Shown here one piece after another: positions 52,900 through 61,946 of a DNA stretch of 64,000 nt. The position numbers were made by a program, and so were the translations under genes. Origin of the DNA: an uncultured Parabacteroides sp. (GTDB lineage Bacteria; Bacteroidota; Bacteroidia; Bacteroidales; Tannerellaceae); the NCBI RefSeq assembly GCF_902493135.1, contig NZ_CABUOD010000019.1:1-64000 (forward strand). The letters run 5' to 3'. Numbering within the stretch: position 1 is the stretch's first letter; each line of letters opens with the position of its first letter. The notes beneath the pieces were generated by a model. It saw only the letters and a program-made list of their open reading frames with translations, was not told where the DNA came from and did not search any database.

Positions 52900-54576
52900 A
52901 TGAATAGAATAGCATGCTTATTAGTTTCAGCATTCCTATTAAGTGGTGGTGCTGCGTTTGCGCAAGGCGAGTTGGATGCCTATAGGTATTCTCAAACCGA
53001 TTTAAATGGTACTGCCCGCTATTTGAGTATGGGAGGTGCTTTTGGTGCATTGGGGGGGGATATTTCTGCAATGTCTTCCAATCCGGCCGGCCTGGGAATC
53101 TATCGTAGCTCGGAAGTGGTTACAACATTGAGTTTGTCATCGATCAAAACGAAATCCGACTGGAATGGTTCAAAGGCTGATGGCAGTAAAACAAAGTTTA
53201 ATTTTGATAATATCGCCTATGTAGGATATTTTCCCACAGGAAATGATGAAGGGGTAATAGGGTGGAATGTTGGCTTCTCTTATAATCGAGTAAAGAACTT
53301 CAATCGTAATTATCGTTTATCCGGTACTCAAAATTTTTCGTTAGCTGACTATGCTGCAGCTAAGGCTTCTTATGTTGGAACTGATAATAATGGTGGCTGG
53401 TTTGGTGTTAAAGAAAATGATATGCCTCCATTTAATCAGATTAATAGTGAATCAATTGCAGCATATAATGATTTAGGAGGAGTTTGGTTACCAGGGTTAG
53501 CTTATCAATCAGGAATGATTGGAGCAAATAAAAAGGATGCAAATGATGATATGTATCATTCAACTTTTGCAGAGTGGGATGAGGCGAATCAGACGTGGTA
53601 TCCTGATAGTCGACCGGATCTTTCTTCATTGGAAGTCAGTGAAAGAGGGGCTATTGACCAATATGATTTTTCGTTTGCTACAAATATTTCAAATAAGTTT
53701 TTTTTAGGTGCTACTATTTCTGTAACTGATTTGAATTATCGGATGTCTTCTGAATATACAGAAGAATATTATTATACAGATGGTTCTATAGATCATTTGT
53801 TTTGGGATAATGAGTTAAGAACCGATGGTACTGGGTATTCATTTAATATAGGAGCAATTATTCGTCCTTCTGATTACCTGCGTTTAGGTGTCGCTTATAA
53901 TTCTCCTATTTGGTATAAGTTGACAGATTCTTATTTTGGAAGTGCAGAAACGCTTAATGGGAATTTTGATCCAGCAAAAGCAAATGGTGCAACTCCAAGT
54001 AATCCGAATCCTTATACAATGTATAAACTTCGTACTGCGGATAAGTGGATTTTTAGTGTTGCTGGTATTATTGGACAAACCGCTTTGATTAGTTTGGATT
54101 ATGAATTAGGAAATTATAGCTTTATGAAGCTTTCCGACCAGGATGGATATGAATATACAGATATAAATAAAGATTTAATTAAAAAAGATTTTGGTTATGC
54201 TCATACGATAAAGCTTGGAACTGAGATAAAAATAACTCCTCAATTCGCTATTCGTGCCGGTGCTAACTGGCGGACAAGTCCGATGAAAAAGGAGTTTAGA
54301 GAAGGGGCTTTCGAGGTATTTCCGGCAGGAACAGTTGCCCATTATACCTTGGATAAAGGAACAACTTCGTATTCCGTAGGTTTTGGATATCGTTTTACTC
54401 CTAATTTTTATATGGATTTGGCTTGTGTATATCGTCAATATAAGGAAGATGCTTATACGTTTTCTAAAGTTATTATAGAAGATAATAATGGTTTTCACAC
54501 GCTTGTCGATTCAGAAGCAATCGGGCTGAAAACAAATACTACCCAAGTTGCCCTTACGTTAGGTTATAAGTTTTAA
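52900..54576 (+). CDS. OmpP1/FadL-family outer-membrane transport protein
   Basis: A 558-residue outer-membrane beta-barrel with a signal peptide ending AFAQ. The FadL-type N-terminus (DAYRYSQTDLNGTARYLSMGGAFGALGGDISAMSSNPAGLG; motifs SMGGAFGALGGD and SNPAGLGIY) is clear, and the C-terminus ends in the barrel signal (LTLGYKF, terminal Phe). Members carry hydrophobic compounds across the outer membrane; Bacteroidota copies are sometimes called hemin receptors without proof. Codon use is AT-rich over most of its length, unlike genes on either side. Confidence 0.87.
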   Translation: MNRIACLLVSAFLLSGGAAFAQGELDAYRYSQTDLNGTARYLSMGGAFGALGGDISAMSSNPAGLGIYRSSEVVTTLSLSSIKTKSDWNGSKADGSKTKFNFDNIAYVGYFPTGNDEGVIGWNVGFSYNRVKNFNRNYRLSGTQNFSLADYAAAKASYVGTDNNGGWFGVKENDMPPFNQINSESIAAYNDLGGVWLPGLAYQSGMIGANKKDANDDMYHSTFAEWDEANQTWYPDSRPDLSSLEVSERGAIDQYDFSFATNISNKFFLGATISVTDLNYRMSSEYTEEYYYTDGSIDHLFWDNELRTDGTGYSFNIGAIIRPSDYLRLGVAYNSPIWYKLTDSYFGSAETLNGNFDPAKANGATPSNPNPYTMYKLRTADKWIFSVAGIIGQTALISLDYELGNYSFMKLSDQDGYEYTDINKDLIKKDFGYAHTIKLGTEIKITPQFAIRAGANWRTSPMKKEFREGAFEVFPAGTVAHYTLDKGTTSYSVGFGYRFTPNFYMDLACVYRQYKEDAYTFSKVIIEDNNGFHTLVDSEAIGLKTNTTQVALTLGYKF

Positions 54577-54599
54577 CTAATATAGATTATATAATTCAT

Positions 54600-54641
54600 C
54601 CTCTATCCGTGTAACTTATTTACGGGTAGAGGTTTTTTTTT
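54600..54641 (+). terminator. Strong terminator after OmpP1
   Basis: An 11-bp stem (CCTCTATCCGT with ACGGGTAGAGG, one wobble) is followed by eight or more T. Confidence 0.85.
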
Positions 54642-54871
54642 GAAAAAACAAACAAAAAATTTGTTTATATGAATGTATTGTATTAATATTGTAGTGTTGA
54701 TTTATTATTTTTCTGTACAGAGAGTGAATATATCTTAGATCCTTACATTTCTTCCTAAACCTTTGTGTTTTTATCAGAATTTGCCTGATGGAACCAACCT
54801 TTTATAAAGAAGTGCTTCTATTTGTTTTTAACTACGTTGTTTTTATGTTTTTTTATTTAAATCTGAATGTT

Positions 54872-55018
54872 ATGGAAATATTAAGTAAGCTATTGGCATG
54901 TTTATTAGTATGTAACATGCTCTTTTCATTGTCGTGTCGTGATGAAATAATTCCAGAAAAAGACTCACTTAATAATTTGTGTAAGATCAAAAGAACCATT
55001 ATTTTTGTCTTATTCTAA
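54872..55018 (+). pseudogene. Possible truncated lipoprotein stub
   Basis: The 48-residue frame from 54872 has a hydrophobic lipoprotein-like leader ending in a cysteine (LFSLSC) and then only 28 residues before the stop. The frame can be drawn back to 54788 but that part is not protein-like. It may be the stub of a deleted lipoprotein gene, next to another broken gene. Low certainty. Confidence 0.35.
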
Positions 55019-55029
55019 AACTGAAGGGA

Positions 55030-55647
55030 ATGTCCGTAGATGCAGTAAAACAAGAACTGTTGGCGAAGTTGAAGCAAGAGCATTGTTTCTGGTCGTACAA
55101 TGAAAGCTCGGTCAATGAGGTTTCGGATGAAATATTGATAGAGAAAACTTTGTTGCACTTGGATTTGGAAGAAATCAACCAGCTGTTTCAGATATTTTCA
55201 TTCAAGAAGATAAAACAAGTGTGGCTGGACTATCTTATTCCTCAAGAGGAATATCTTTATACGTTGAACCGCTTTTTTGCTTGGTATTACTTTAAAGTAA
55301 AGAAACCGGATGCCTATATCAAATCTATGGCTACTCGCCAGAGTGAAGATTTGGACTTTATGAAGTGGCGTACTTGTAAAACGGAGAAGATGGAAGTCAT
55401 GTTACGGCGAAGTTATTTCCGTGATTATTATGATATCTTTTCTATTTTGAAAAGTGGTATGTCTATAAATGATTTAATTTCTTTGGCTTTAAGTTATTCC
55501 GGGCATAAGTTGAAATCTAAAAATTTGTTGGCTATGCTTACTAATAGCAATCGTTTCACAAGAGATGCCGGATTTGATCAATTGTAACCAGTTTATTCTG
55601 TTACTGCACAAGAGATAGAAGAATTTATCAAATCCAGCCTGTTGTGA
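55030..55647 (+). pseudogene. Fusion remnant of a DUF6922-like protein and an AbiEii-type nucleotidyltransferase toxin
   Basis: The first part (about residues 1-100) resembles the small partner protein found before AbiEii toxins in Bacteroidota (DUF6922-like; moderate certainty). It is joined at about residue 105 to the C-terminal part of an AbiEii/AbiGii toxin (FRDYYDIFSILKSGMSINDL and SGHKLKSKNLLAMLTN). The catalytic nucleotidyltransferase core is missing. The frame has a TAA at 55585-55587, yet continues sensibly after it (PVYSVTAQEIEEFI) to 55647. So a deletion fused two genes and a nonsense change followed; the product should be inactive. Confidence 0.75.
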
Positions 55648-55664
55648 ATGGCGACTTTGTTCGT

Positions 55665-55712
55665 AAAAGCCCCCTGTTCGTACATAAAACGTACGGGCAG
55701 GGGGCTTTTTTG
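55665..55712. terminator. Strong hairpin terminator after the toxin remnant
   Basis: A long GC-rich stem (AAAAGCCCCCTG and CAGGGGGCTTTT, extended by GTAC pairs) is flanked by A and T runs, so it works in both directions. Confidence 0.88.
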
Positions 55713-55860
55713 CGTAAAAATAAAGGAAATGTTTGCCTATTTAAAATACTTTTCGTTCTTTTGCCTTTGTAAATATAAATAATAGTATTGTCTAACAATT
55801 TTAAACATCGTTGCCTATAGCATAAACATTACTCAAGAAAAAACTAAAAATATAGAAGTA

Positions 55861-56454
55861 ATGAAGACTTTAAGAATGATGACTGACGAAGAGTTGGTTG
55901 TTCTTTATGCAGAAGGTAATAATGCTGCTTTCGATGTATTGTTGAATCGTTATAAAAGTAGCATACACTCCTACATTTACTTTATAGTTCATAACAAAGA
56001 TCTCACAGAAGATATCTTTCAGGAGACTTTTGTTAAGGTGATTATGACTATTAAACAAGGCCGTTATACCGAAAACGGCAAGTTTAAGGCATGGATTACC
56101 CGCATTGCTCATAACCTGATTATCGACAACTTCCGCCAGGAACGTAGCGAAAATACGGTTTCAAACGATGAGGTGGAAGTGGATCTTTTCAATAATATCA
56201 AACTTTGTGACGGTACGATCGAAGATAACATCGTACGCCATCAGGTATTGTCCGATGTGAAAAAACTGGTGAAGCATCTGCCCGACAGCCAACGCGAAGT
56301 ATTGGAAATGCGTTATTATCAGGATCTTAGTTTTAAAGAAATTGCTGATATTACCGGTGTGAGCATCAATACGGCTCTGGGGCGTATGCGCTATGCGATC
56401 TTGAATATGCGCCGTATGGCGGAAGAAAACAGTATCGAGCTGTCGATGGCCTGA
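55861..56454 (+). CDS. Housekeeping-type ECF sigma factor (RpoE-like)
   Basis: A 197-residue ECF sigma factor. Region 2 (TEDIFQETFVKVIMTIKQGRY and FKAWITRIAHNLIIDNFRQ) and region 4 (LPDSQREVLEMRYYQDLSFKEIADITGVSINTALGRMRYAI) are textbook. No FecR gene follows; instead a 58-residue gene does. This arrangement is conserved in Bacteroidales (from memory) and suggests a general stress or envelope sigma factor. The TGCCTTTG box near 55763-55770 may be its promoter. Confidence 0.9.
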   Translation: MKTLRMMTDEELVVLYAEGNNAAFDVLLNRYKSSIHSYIYFIVHNKDLTEDIFQETFVKVIMTIKQGRYTENGKFKAWITRIAHNLIIDNFRQERSENTVSNDEVEVDLFNNIKLCDGTIEDNIVRHQVLSDVKKLVKHLPDSQREVLEMRYYQDLSFKEIADITGVSINTALGRMRYAILNMRRMAEENSIELSMA

Positions 56455-56544
56455 TCGTAAAAAATGAAAATTTATTTTCTTGTCATACAATAAGGAGAAA
56501 GCCTTCCCGTTTTATTATCAAACAAGATAAAAAACGAGCTGCCT

Positions 56545-56721
56545 ATGAAGAGACTTTCTACTCAATGTATGAATGAAATAGAAAATAAAACAGACAGGAA
56601 CCGAAAAGAAAGGAAAACAACGCCGCGTCGGCAAACACTTGATTTCCTTACTCAATTTGCGAGGGTTTATCATTCAGAACCCGCTTTACGCACGGAATTC
56701 TGTGGTTTGGTAATGAACTAA
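56545..56721 (+). CDS. Small conserved protein next to the RpoE-like sigma gene
   Basis: A 58-residue frame that starts at ATG 56545 and is basic at the N-terminus (KTDRNRKERKTTPRRQ), with the C-terminal segment LDFLTQFARVYHSEPALRTE ending CGLVMN. I recall similar short proteins with an LxQFARVYH motif after this sigma gene in other Bacteroidales, which is the main reason to call it real. It has no signal peptide. Function unknown; a partner of the sigma factor is possible. Confidence 0.65.
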   Translation: MKRLSTQCMNEIENKTDRNRKERKTTPRRQTLDFLTQFARVYHSEPALRTEFCGLVMN

Positions 56722-56769
56722 GAAATTTGGAAAGAGGATGCCTTTACTGGTATTCTCTTTCTTTTTTCA

Positions 56770-56777
56770 TACCTTTG
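56770..56777 (+). promoter_or_regulatory. Promoter -7 box of rpe-comEC
   Basis: TACCTTTG, an exact match, 19 bp before the rpe start codon. Confidence 0.58.
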
Positions 56778-56796
56778 CAGAAAAGCAAAAAGAAGT

Positions 56797-57447
56797 ATGA
56801 AACATAAAATAGCACCTTCTCTGTTGGCTGCCGATTTTCTGAACCTGCAGCGGGAAGTGGAAATGATCAATAAGAGTGATGCCGATTGGTTGCATCTGGA
56901 TATCATGGATGGGGTGTTCGTCCCTAATATATCGTTTGGCTTTCCGGTTCTGGAAGCGTTGAAACCGATCTGCAAGAAACCGATGGATGTACATCTGATG
57001 ATCGTGGAGCCGCAAAAGTTCATTCCGGAAGTGGCGGCTACGGGCGCCTATATGATGAATGTGCATTATGAGGCCTGTACGCATCTTCACCGTACGGTGG
57101 CGGCGATCAAAGAGGCGGGGATGAAGGCGGCTGTCACATTGAATCCGCATACGCCGATATCCCTGTTGGAAGATATCTTGCAGGACTTGGATATGGTGTT
57201 GCTCATGTCGGTGAATCCGGGGTATGGCGGACAGAAATTTATCGAACATTCGATAGATAAAACGGCTCGTCTGAAAGATATGATCCTGGCAAAAGGATTG
57301 AACACCTTGATCGAAGTCGATGGCGGGGTGAATATGCAGACTGCAAAACCTTTGCTTGAAGTGGGTGCAGACGTGCTGGTTGCCGGCAGCTTCGTTTTCC
57401 GTTCTCCTGATCCGTTGAAGACGATCCGGGAACTGAAAGAATTATGA
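56797..57447 (+). CDS. rpe: Ribulose-phosphate 3-epimerase
   Basis: A 216-residue TIM-barrel enzyme of the pentose phosphate pathway. The N-terminus PSLLAADFLNL, metal ligands in WLHLDIMDGVFVPN and MDVHLMIVEP, VNPGYGGQKFI and EVDGGVN are intact. Its stop overlaps the comEC start by 4 bp. Confidence 0.95.
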   Translation: MKHKIAPSLLAADFLNLQREVEMINKSDADWLHLDIMDGVFVPNISFGFPVLEALKPICKKPMDVHLMIVEPQKFIPEVAATGAYMMNVHYEACTHLHRTVAAIKEAGMKAAVTLNPHTPISLLEDILQDLDMVLLMSVNPGYGGQKFIEHSIDKTARLKDMILAKGLNTLIEVDGGVNMQTAKPLLEVGADVLVAGSFVFRSPDPLKTIRELKEL

Positions 57448-58724
57448 TAAAAGAATTACAGATCCGTCCATTTGCCCGTCCGCTGCTTGTCTGGATCACG
57501 GGGATTATGTTGCAGACCGTTTTTTCGTGTTGTATTTATTCTTGGGTATTATTATTGCTGCCTGTTATAGCCCTTGCCACAGCCGGTCTAACCTTGAGAG
57601 GGCGGGAATATTTTTGTTATGAAACCCGTTGGCTGTGGGGAGCGGTTTTTTTGTCCCTGTTGCTTTTCCTTTCGATACAAAAGACTGCTTATTCGCAGTC
57701 TGAATCTGTATCGGAGCATCCGGTTTCCGGCCTTTCCCGTTGGGCCCGGGAAGAACAGCAGCGATTATTGGAACCGATCGCAAAACTGAATCTGACCGAT
57801 GAAGAAAAATCCGTACTGGCCACTATTACCGTCGGTTACCGGCAAGCCATGAGCCGGGAAGTGAGAGACCGTTTTTCAGCTACAGGGGTAGCGCATGTTT
57901 TGGCCGTAAGCGGCTTTCATGTGGCAATCGTCTGTGGATTTTTGTCTTTTCTTCTTTCTTTTCTCCCCCGTAACGGGCTTGCCAAGTGGGTCCGGTATCT
58001 GTCGACCATTGCGTTGTTGTGGGCTTTTGTTGCGGTGACAGGGTGTGCCGCCTCGGCTGTCCGGGCAGGATTGATGCTGACTTTGTTTCTGACGGGACTT
58101 GTCTTGGGGAGGATGACGGAACGGTATAACATTCTGGCGGCTTCGGCTTTCGGCATGTTGGTTTATGAACCGCTTTTTCTGTTCGACATCGGTTTTCAAC
58201 TAAGCTATTTGGCCGTGTTTTCCATTTTGTATTTTCAGCCCCGGTTACAACATTTGATAGAAATCCGCAATCCCCTTTTTCTGACTCCGTGGAGATGGAT
58301 CACCGTAACGCTGTCGGCACAAATCGGCACGACGTTCCTCTGTCTTTATTATTTCGGGCGATTTTCAACCGTCTTTTTGTTGACGAATCTGCCACTTACC
58401 TTGTTGGCGACGCTGTTGGTGCCTGTATGCCTGGTCTGGATGTTGCTGCCGGCAGGTTTTCCGGGTGCTGAGTGGTTGCAGGTTGTTGTGGAATGGCTTG
58501 CGCATCGTTTGCTCTGGATCGTAGATTCTTTTAGCCGGGTGCCGGGAGCGTTTTTTTCTTTCCGGTTCGATTTCCTAATGATGCTGGTGGCGTATGGAAT
58601 GCTTTTGTCCACCTTATTGTATGGTCATACCGGGCGTTCGCGCTATCTGTTTGTCACGCTGTTTTTGTTGTTAATTATACTCCTTGTCCGGGTGATTGAG
58701 AATTTAAAGCTGTGCGGAATCTAA
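57444..58724 (+). CDS. ComEC/Rec2-like membrane protein (competence domain only)
   Basis: A 426-residue polytopic membrane protein. The competence domain (about residues 110-390) has TGVAHVLAVSGFHVAIV, GCAASAVRAGLML and FDIGFQLSYLAVFSI. The typical ComEC C-terminal metallo-beta-lactamase domain is absent, so it is a short form. ComEC carries single-stranded DNA across the inner membrane; whether the short form does so is not known to me. It is translationally coupled to rpe. Confidence 0.86.
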   Translation: MIKELQIRPFARPLLVWITGIMLQTVFSCCIYSWVLLLLPVIALATAGLTLRGREYFCYETRWLWGAVFLSLLLFLSIQKTAYSQSESVSEHPVSGLSRWAREEQQRLLEPIAKLNLTDEEKSVLATITVGYRQAMSREVRDRFSATGVAHVLAVSGFHVAIVCGFLSFLLSFLPRNGLAKWVRYLSTIALLWAFVAVTGCAASAVRAGLMLTLFLTGLVLGRMTERYNILAASAFGMLVYEPLFLFDIGFQLSYLAVFSILYFQPRLQHLIEIRNPLFLTPWRWITVTLSAQIGTTFLCLYYFGRFSTVFLLTNLPLTLLATLLVPVCLVWMLLPAGFPGAEWLQVVVEWLAHRLLWIVDSFSRVPGAFFSFRFDFLMMLVAYGMLLSTLLYGHTGRSRYLFVTLFLLLIILLVRVIENLKLCGI

Positions 58725-58733
58725 AAAAAGTAG

Positions 58734-58741
58734 TACCTTTG
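58734..58741 (+). promoter_or_regulatory. Promoter -7 box of the DHH phosphoesterase gene
   Basis: TACCTTTG, an exact match, 9 bp after the comEC stop and 21 bp before the ATG at 58763. Confidence 0.55.
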
Positions 58742-58762
58742 TCACTGAAAATAAGAGAATAT

Positions 58763-59812
58763 ATGATTACGAAAATCATTCACGAAGAGAAAATTCAGAA
58801 AGCCAAGAAGTACGTCGAGAAAGGCGAAAGTTTTGTAATAGTGACACACGTTACCCCTGACGGGGATGCTATAGGTTCCGCATTGGGACTGTACCATTTT
58901 TTGACAGCCTATGGAAAAGATAATGTGGCGGTAGTGGTTCCCAACGATTTTCCTCAGTTCTATAAATGGATGCCGGGTCATAAGGAAATCGTCATTCATG
59001 AGAAATATCCTGATTTTGCCGAGCAGTTGATCCGGGATGCGGATGTCATATTCTGCCTCGATTTCAACGAACCCAAGCGTATCGAGAAACTGGCTCCGGC
59101 TGTTGTGGCGGCAGAGGGGCGTAGGGTGATGATCGACCATCATCTGAATCCGGCCGATTTTTGCCGGGTTACGATGTCATATCCTGAAATGTCGTCTACG
59201 AGCGAGATGGTTTTCCGTTTCATCTGCCGCATGGGGATGTTCGACCTGATCAATAAGGATTGTGCCGCTTGTATCTATACGGGCATGATGACGGATACCG
59301 GTTCGTTTACCTACAACTCGAATAAGCCGGAGATTTATACGATCATAAGCGAACTGATCAAGAAAGGCATCGATAAGGATTTGATCTACCGGAAAGTGAA
59401 CCAGGTCTATTCGGAAAGCCGTTTGCGCATGATGGGATACGTCTTGTATGAAAAGATGAAGGTTTATCCGGAGCAAAACGCCGCTCTGATCACGCTTTCG
59501 TTGGAAGAGATGAACCGTTTCCATTATGTGACAGGCGATACGGAGGGATTTGTCAACCTGCCGTTGAGCATCGAGAATGTGGCTTTCAGTGTCTTTATCC
59601 GCGAAGATAAGGATTATGTGAAGATCTCGCTTCGGTCTGTCGGAGATTTCCCCTGCAACCAGTTTGCAAGCCGGTATTTCAATGGCGGCGGACATAAAAA
59701 TGCTTCGGGTGGAGAATTCCATGGTTCATTGGCCGATGCTGTTGCCGTGTTTGAGGAGGGTTTAAGGGTATTTAATCCTAATAAAACAGAAGATTTAAAC
59801 AAACATGCCTGA
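58763..59812 (+). CDS. DHH-family phosphoesterase (NrnA-like nanoRNase/pAp phosphatase)
   Basis: A 349-residue protein. DHH-domain motifs are VTHVTPDGDAIGSALGL, FCLDFNEP and the name-giving DHH in MIDHHLNP, with TGMMTDTGSF; the DHHA1 domain has FNGGGHKNASGGEF. NrnA-type enzymes degrade short RNA and 3'-phosphoadenosine 5'-phosphate. The chosen start follows the promoter box; an upstream start at 58712 lies inside comEC. Confidence 0.9.
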   Translation: MITKIIHEEKIQKAKKYVEKGESFVIVTHVTPDGDAIGSALGLYHFLTAYGKDNVAVVVPNDFPQFYKWMPGHKEIVIHEKYPDFAEQLIRDADVIFCLDFNEPKRIEKLAPAVVAAEGRRVMIDHHLNPADFCRVTMSYPEMSSTSEMVFRFICRMGMFDLINKDCAACIYTGMMTDTGSFTYNSNKPEIYTIISELIKKGIDKDLIYRKVNQVYSESRLRMMGYVLYEKMKVYPEQNAALITLSLEEMNRFHYVTGDTEGFVNLPLSIENVAFSVFIREDKDYVKISLRSVGDFPCNQFASRYFNGGGHKNASGGEFHGSLADAVAVFEEGLRVFNPNKTEDLNKHA

Positions 59813-59866
59813 GATATGGCTGAGATTATATACATTTGCCATTCATTTACAATAAATACGTAACAG

Positions 59867-60448
59867 ATGAAGAGAGGTTTTTATATCCTGTTGATTATGT
59901 GCACTGCCATAATGGTGGTGTCGTGTGACAAGACAAAGTCATACACTGATATGTTGAAGGCCCAAAGAAAAGCGATCGAGCGTTTGCAGGTTGATAGCGG
60001 ATTCGTCTTTTTAGATGAATTTCCTAAGGACAGTATTTTTAAGGAAAATGAATTTGTTGAGTTGGATAATGGTGTTTATCTGAATATCGTCAATAGAGGA
60101 AACAGCGAACGTGCGGTGTTGGGACAAACGGCGATCCGTTCCCGTTTTATTGCTCAGATGTTTATGGAAAATAGCAGCATGGGAACCGGTACTGTCAACC
60201 TGCTCGGGCCGCATTCTAACGGAACGTCTCCAGTTGAGTTCAGGTATGGTTATTACACCAGCCTTTATCCGGATATGGATTATTATTATGATATATTTAT
60301 TTGCGAAGGTTTAGGTGCCGGACTTCCTTATGTGGGAGACAGCGCGGTTGTCAAACTGATCGTTCCGTTTAAACTGATGAGCAGTGATTTCCAGAGTACG
60401 GGAACTCCTGTCTTTTTTGAGAAAGTGAAATATACTTTTATAAAATAA
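59867..60448 (+). CDS. DUF4827-like lipoprotein
   Basis: A 193-residue protein with a lipoprotein signal (IMVVSC, cysteine at residue 20). The C-terminal half (GYYTSLYPDMDYYYDIFICEGLGAG region) is beta-rich, and the overall look is of an FKBP-like or DUF4827 domain. It lies between the DHH gene and glmM, the position where I remember this family in Bacteroidales. Function unknown; probably periplasmic membrane-anchored. Confidence 0.75.
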   Translation: MKRGFYILLIMCTAIMVVSCDKTKSYTDMLKAQRKAIERLQVDSGFVFLDEFPKDSIFKENEFVELDNGVYLNIVNRGNSERAVLGQTAIRSRFIAQMFMENSSMGTGTVNLLGPHSNGTSPVEFRYGYYTSLYPDMDYYYDIFICEGLGAGLPYVGDSAVVKLIVPFKLMSSDFQSTGTPVFFEKVKYTFIK

Positions 60449-60458
60449 ATCTAACTAA

Positions 60459-61847
60459 ATGACACTGATTAAATCTATTTCTGGTATCCGTGGGACAATA
60501 GGCGGAAACCCGGAAGACGGGCTCAATCCGTTGGCTATTGTCAAGTTTGTGGCCGCTTATGCTACATTCATTAAGAAAAACACGAAGGTGACAACAAACA
60601 AGATCGTGGTAGGCCGTGATGCACGTATCTCCGGTCCGATGGTTAAACAAGTCGTTCTCGGTACGCTTACCGGAATGGGCTTTGATGTGGTAGACATCGA
60701 TCTGGCTACTACCCCGACCACAGAGTTGGCCGTTGCCTGGGAAGAAGCTTGTGGCGGTATCATTTTGACTGCCAGCCATAATCCGAAACAATGGAATGCC
60801 TTGAAGTTACTGAACGAACGGGGTGAATTCCTGAACGCTGCCGAAGGCGCCGAGGTACTGAAGATAGCGGCTGAAGAAAGTTTTGTATTCGTCGATGTCG
60901 ACAATTTAGGAAAAGTCTATCTCAACAATACCTACAACCAAAAGCACATCGAGAGTGTATTGAAGCTGGATTTGGTGGATGTCGAGGCTATCAAGGCCGC
61001 TAATTTCCGTGTCGCTATCGACTGTGTAAACTCGGTAGGCGGTGTCGTTATTCCCGAATTGCTTTCTGCTCTGGGGGTAAAGGAAATTTTCAAGCTGCAT
61101 TGTGCTCCTCACGGTAACTTTGCACACAATCCGGAGCCGATCCCTGAAAACCTGACGGAGATCTCCGACTTGATGAAGCATGCCAAAGCCGATGTCGGTT
61201 TTGTCGTAGACCCTGACGTAGACCGTTTGGCTATTATCTGCGAAGACGGGGAGATGTTCGGCGAAGAATATACATTGGTGGCTGTCAGCGACTATGTTTT
61301 GAGCCATACACCGGGCAATACGGTTAGCAACCTGAGTTCAAGCCGTGCTCTGCGTGACGTAACCCGTGCTCACGGTTGTGAGTATAACGCGGCAGCAGTG
61401 GGCGAAGTGAATGTCGTGACGAAGATGAAGGATACTAACGCCATCATCGGTGGTGAAGGCAATGGCGGTGTGATCTATCCGGCCAGCCATTACGGTCGTG
61501 ATGCTTTGGTGGGCATCGCCCTGTTCCTGACTCATCTGGCAAAGAAACAGATGAAGACAAGCGAATTGCGTGCTTCCTATCCTCCGTACTTCATTTCGAA
61601 GAAGAAAGTGGAGCTGACTCCGGATATCGATGTGGATGCTATCCTGGCAAAAGTGAAAGAGAGATTCGCCCAGTATGATATCACCGATATCGACGGTGTG
61701 AAGATCGACTTCCCTGAAAAATGGGTTCATCTGCGCAAGAGCAATACGGAACCGATTATCCGTATTTATTCCGAAGCCCACACGATGCAGGAAGCTGAAG
61801 AAATTGGTGACGAGCTGATTCAGATCATTCGTGATATGTGTAAATAA
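60459..61847 (+). CDS. glmM: Phosphoglucosamine mutase
   Basis: A 462-residue alpha-D-phosphohexomutase. The phosphoserine motif GIILTASHNPKQWNALK (about residue 106), the metal loop DPDVDRLA and the sugar-binding GEGNGGV and phosphate-binding RKSNTEPIIR loops are complete. The closest role in Bacteroidota is glucosamine-6-phosphate to glucosamine-1-phosphate for cell-wall synthesis; other phosphosugars are possible. It is 10 bp from the lipoprotein gene. Confidence 0.88.
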   Translation: MTLIKSISGIRGTIGGNPEDGLNPLAIVKFVAAYATFIKKNTKVTTNKIVVGRDARISGPMVKQVVLGTLTGMGFDVVDIDLATTPTTELAVAWEEACGGIILTASHNPKQWNALKLLNERGEFLNAAEGAEVLKIAAEESFVFVDVDNLGKVYLNNTYNQKHIESVLKLDLVDVEAIKAANFRVAIDCVNSVGGVVIPELLSALGVKEIFKLHCAPHGNFAHNPEPIPENLTEISDLMKHAKADVGFVVDPDVDRLAIICEDGEMFGEEYTLVAVSDYVLSHTPGNTVSNLSSSRALRDVTRAHGCEYNAAAVGEVNVVTKMKDTNAIIGGEGNGGVIYPASHYGRDALVGIALFLTHLAKKQMKTSELRASYPPYFISKKKVELTPDIDVDAILAKVKERFAQYDITDIDGVKIDFPEKWVHLRKSNTEPIIRIYSEAHTMQEAEEIGDELIQIIRDMCK

Positions 61848-61866
61848 TCTTCATCGAGATAAAAAG

Positions 61867-61903
61867 AAAAGAGGTTATGCTTGATTGCATAGCCTCTTTT
61901 TTT
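61867..61903 (+). terminator. Terminator of glmM
   Basis: An AAAGAGGTTATGC / GCATAGCCTCTTT stem with one wobble is followed by a T run. Confidence 0.85.
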
Positions 61904-61946
61904 GTCTTTTCATAACACCGGTGTTATGAAACCCTTGTTTTCCTTT

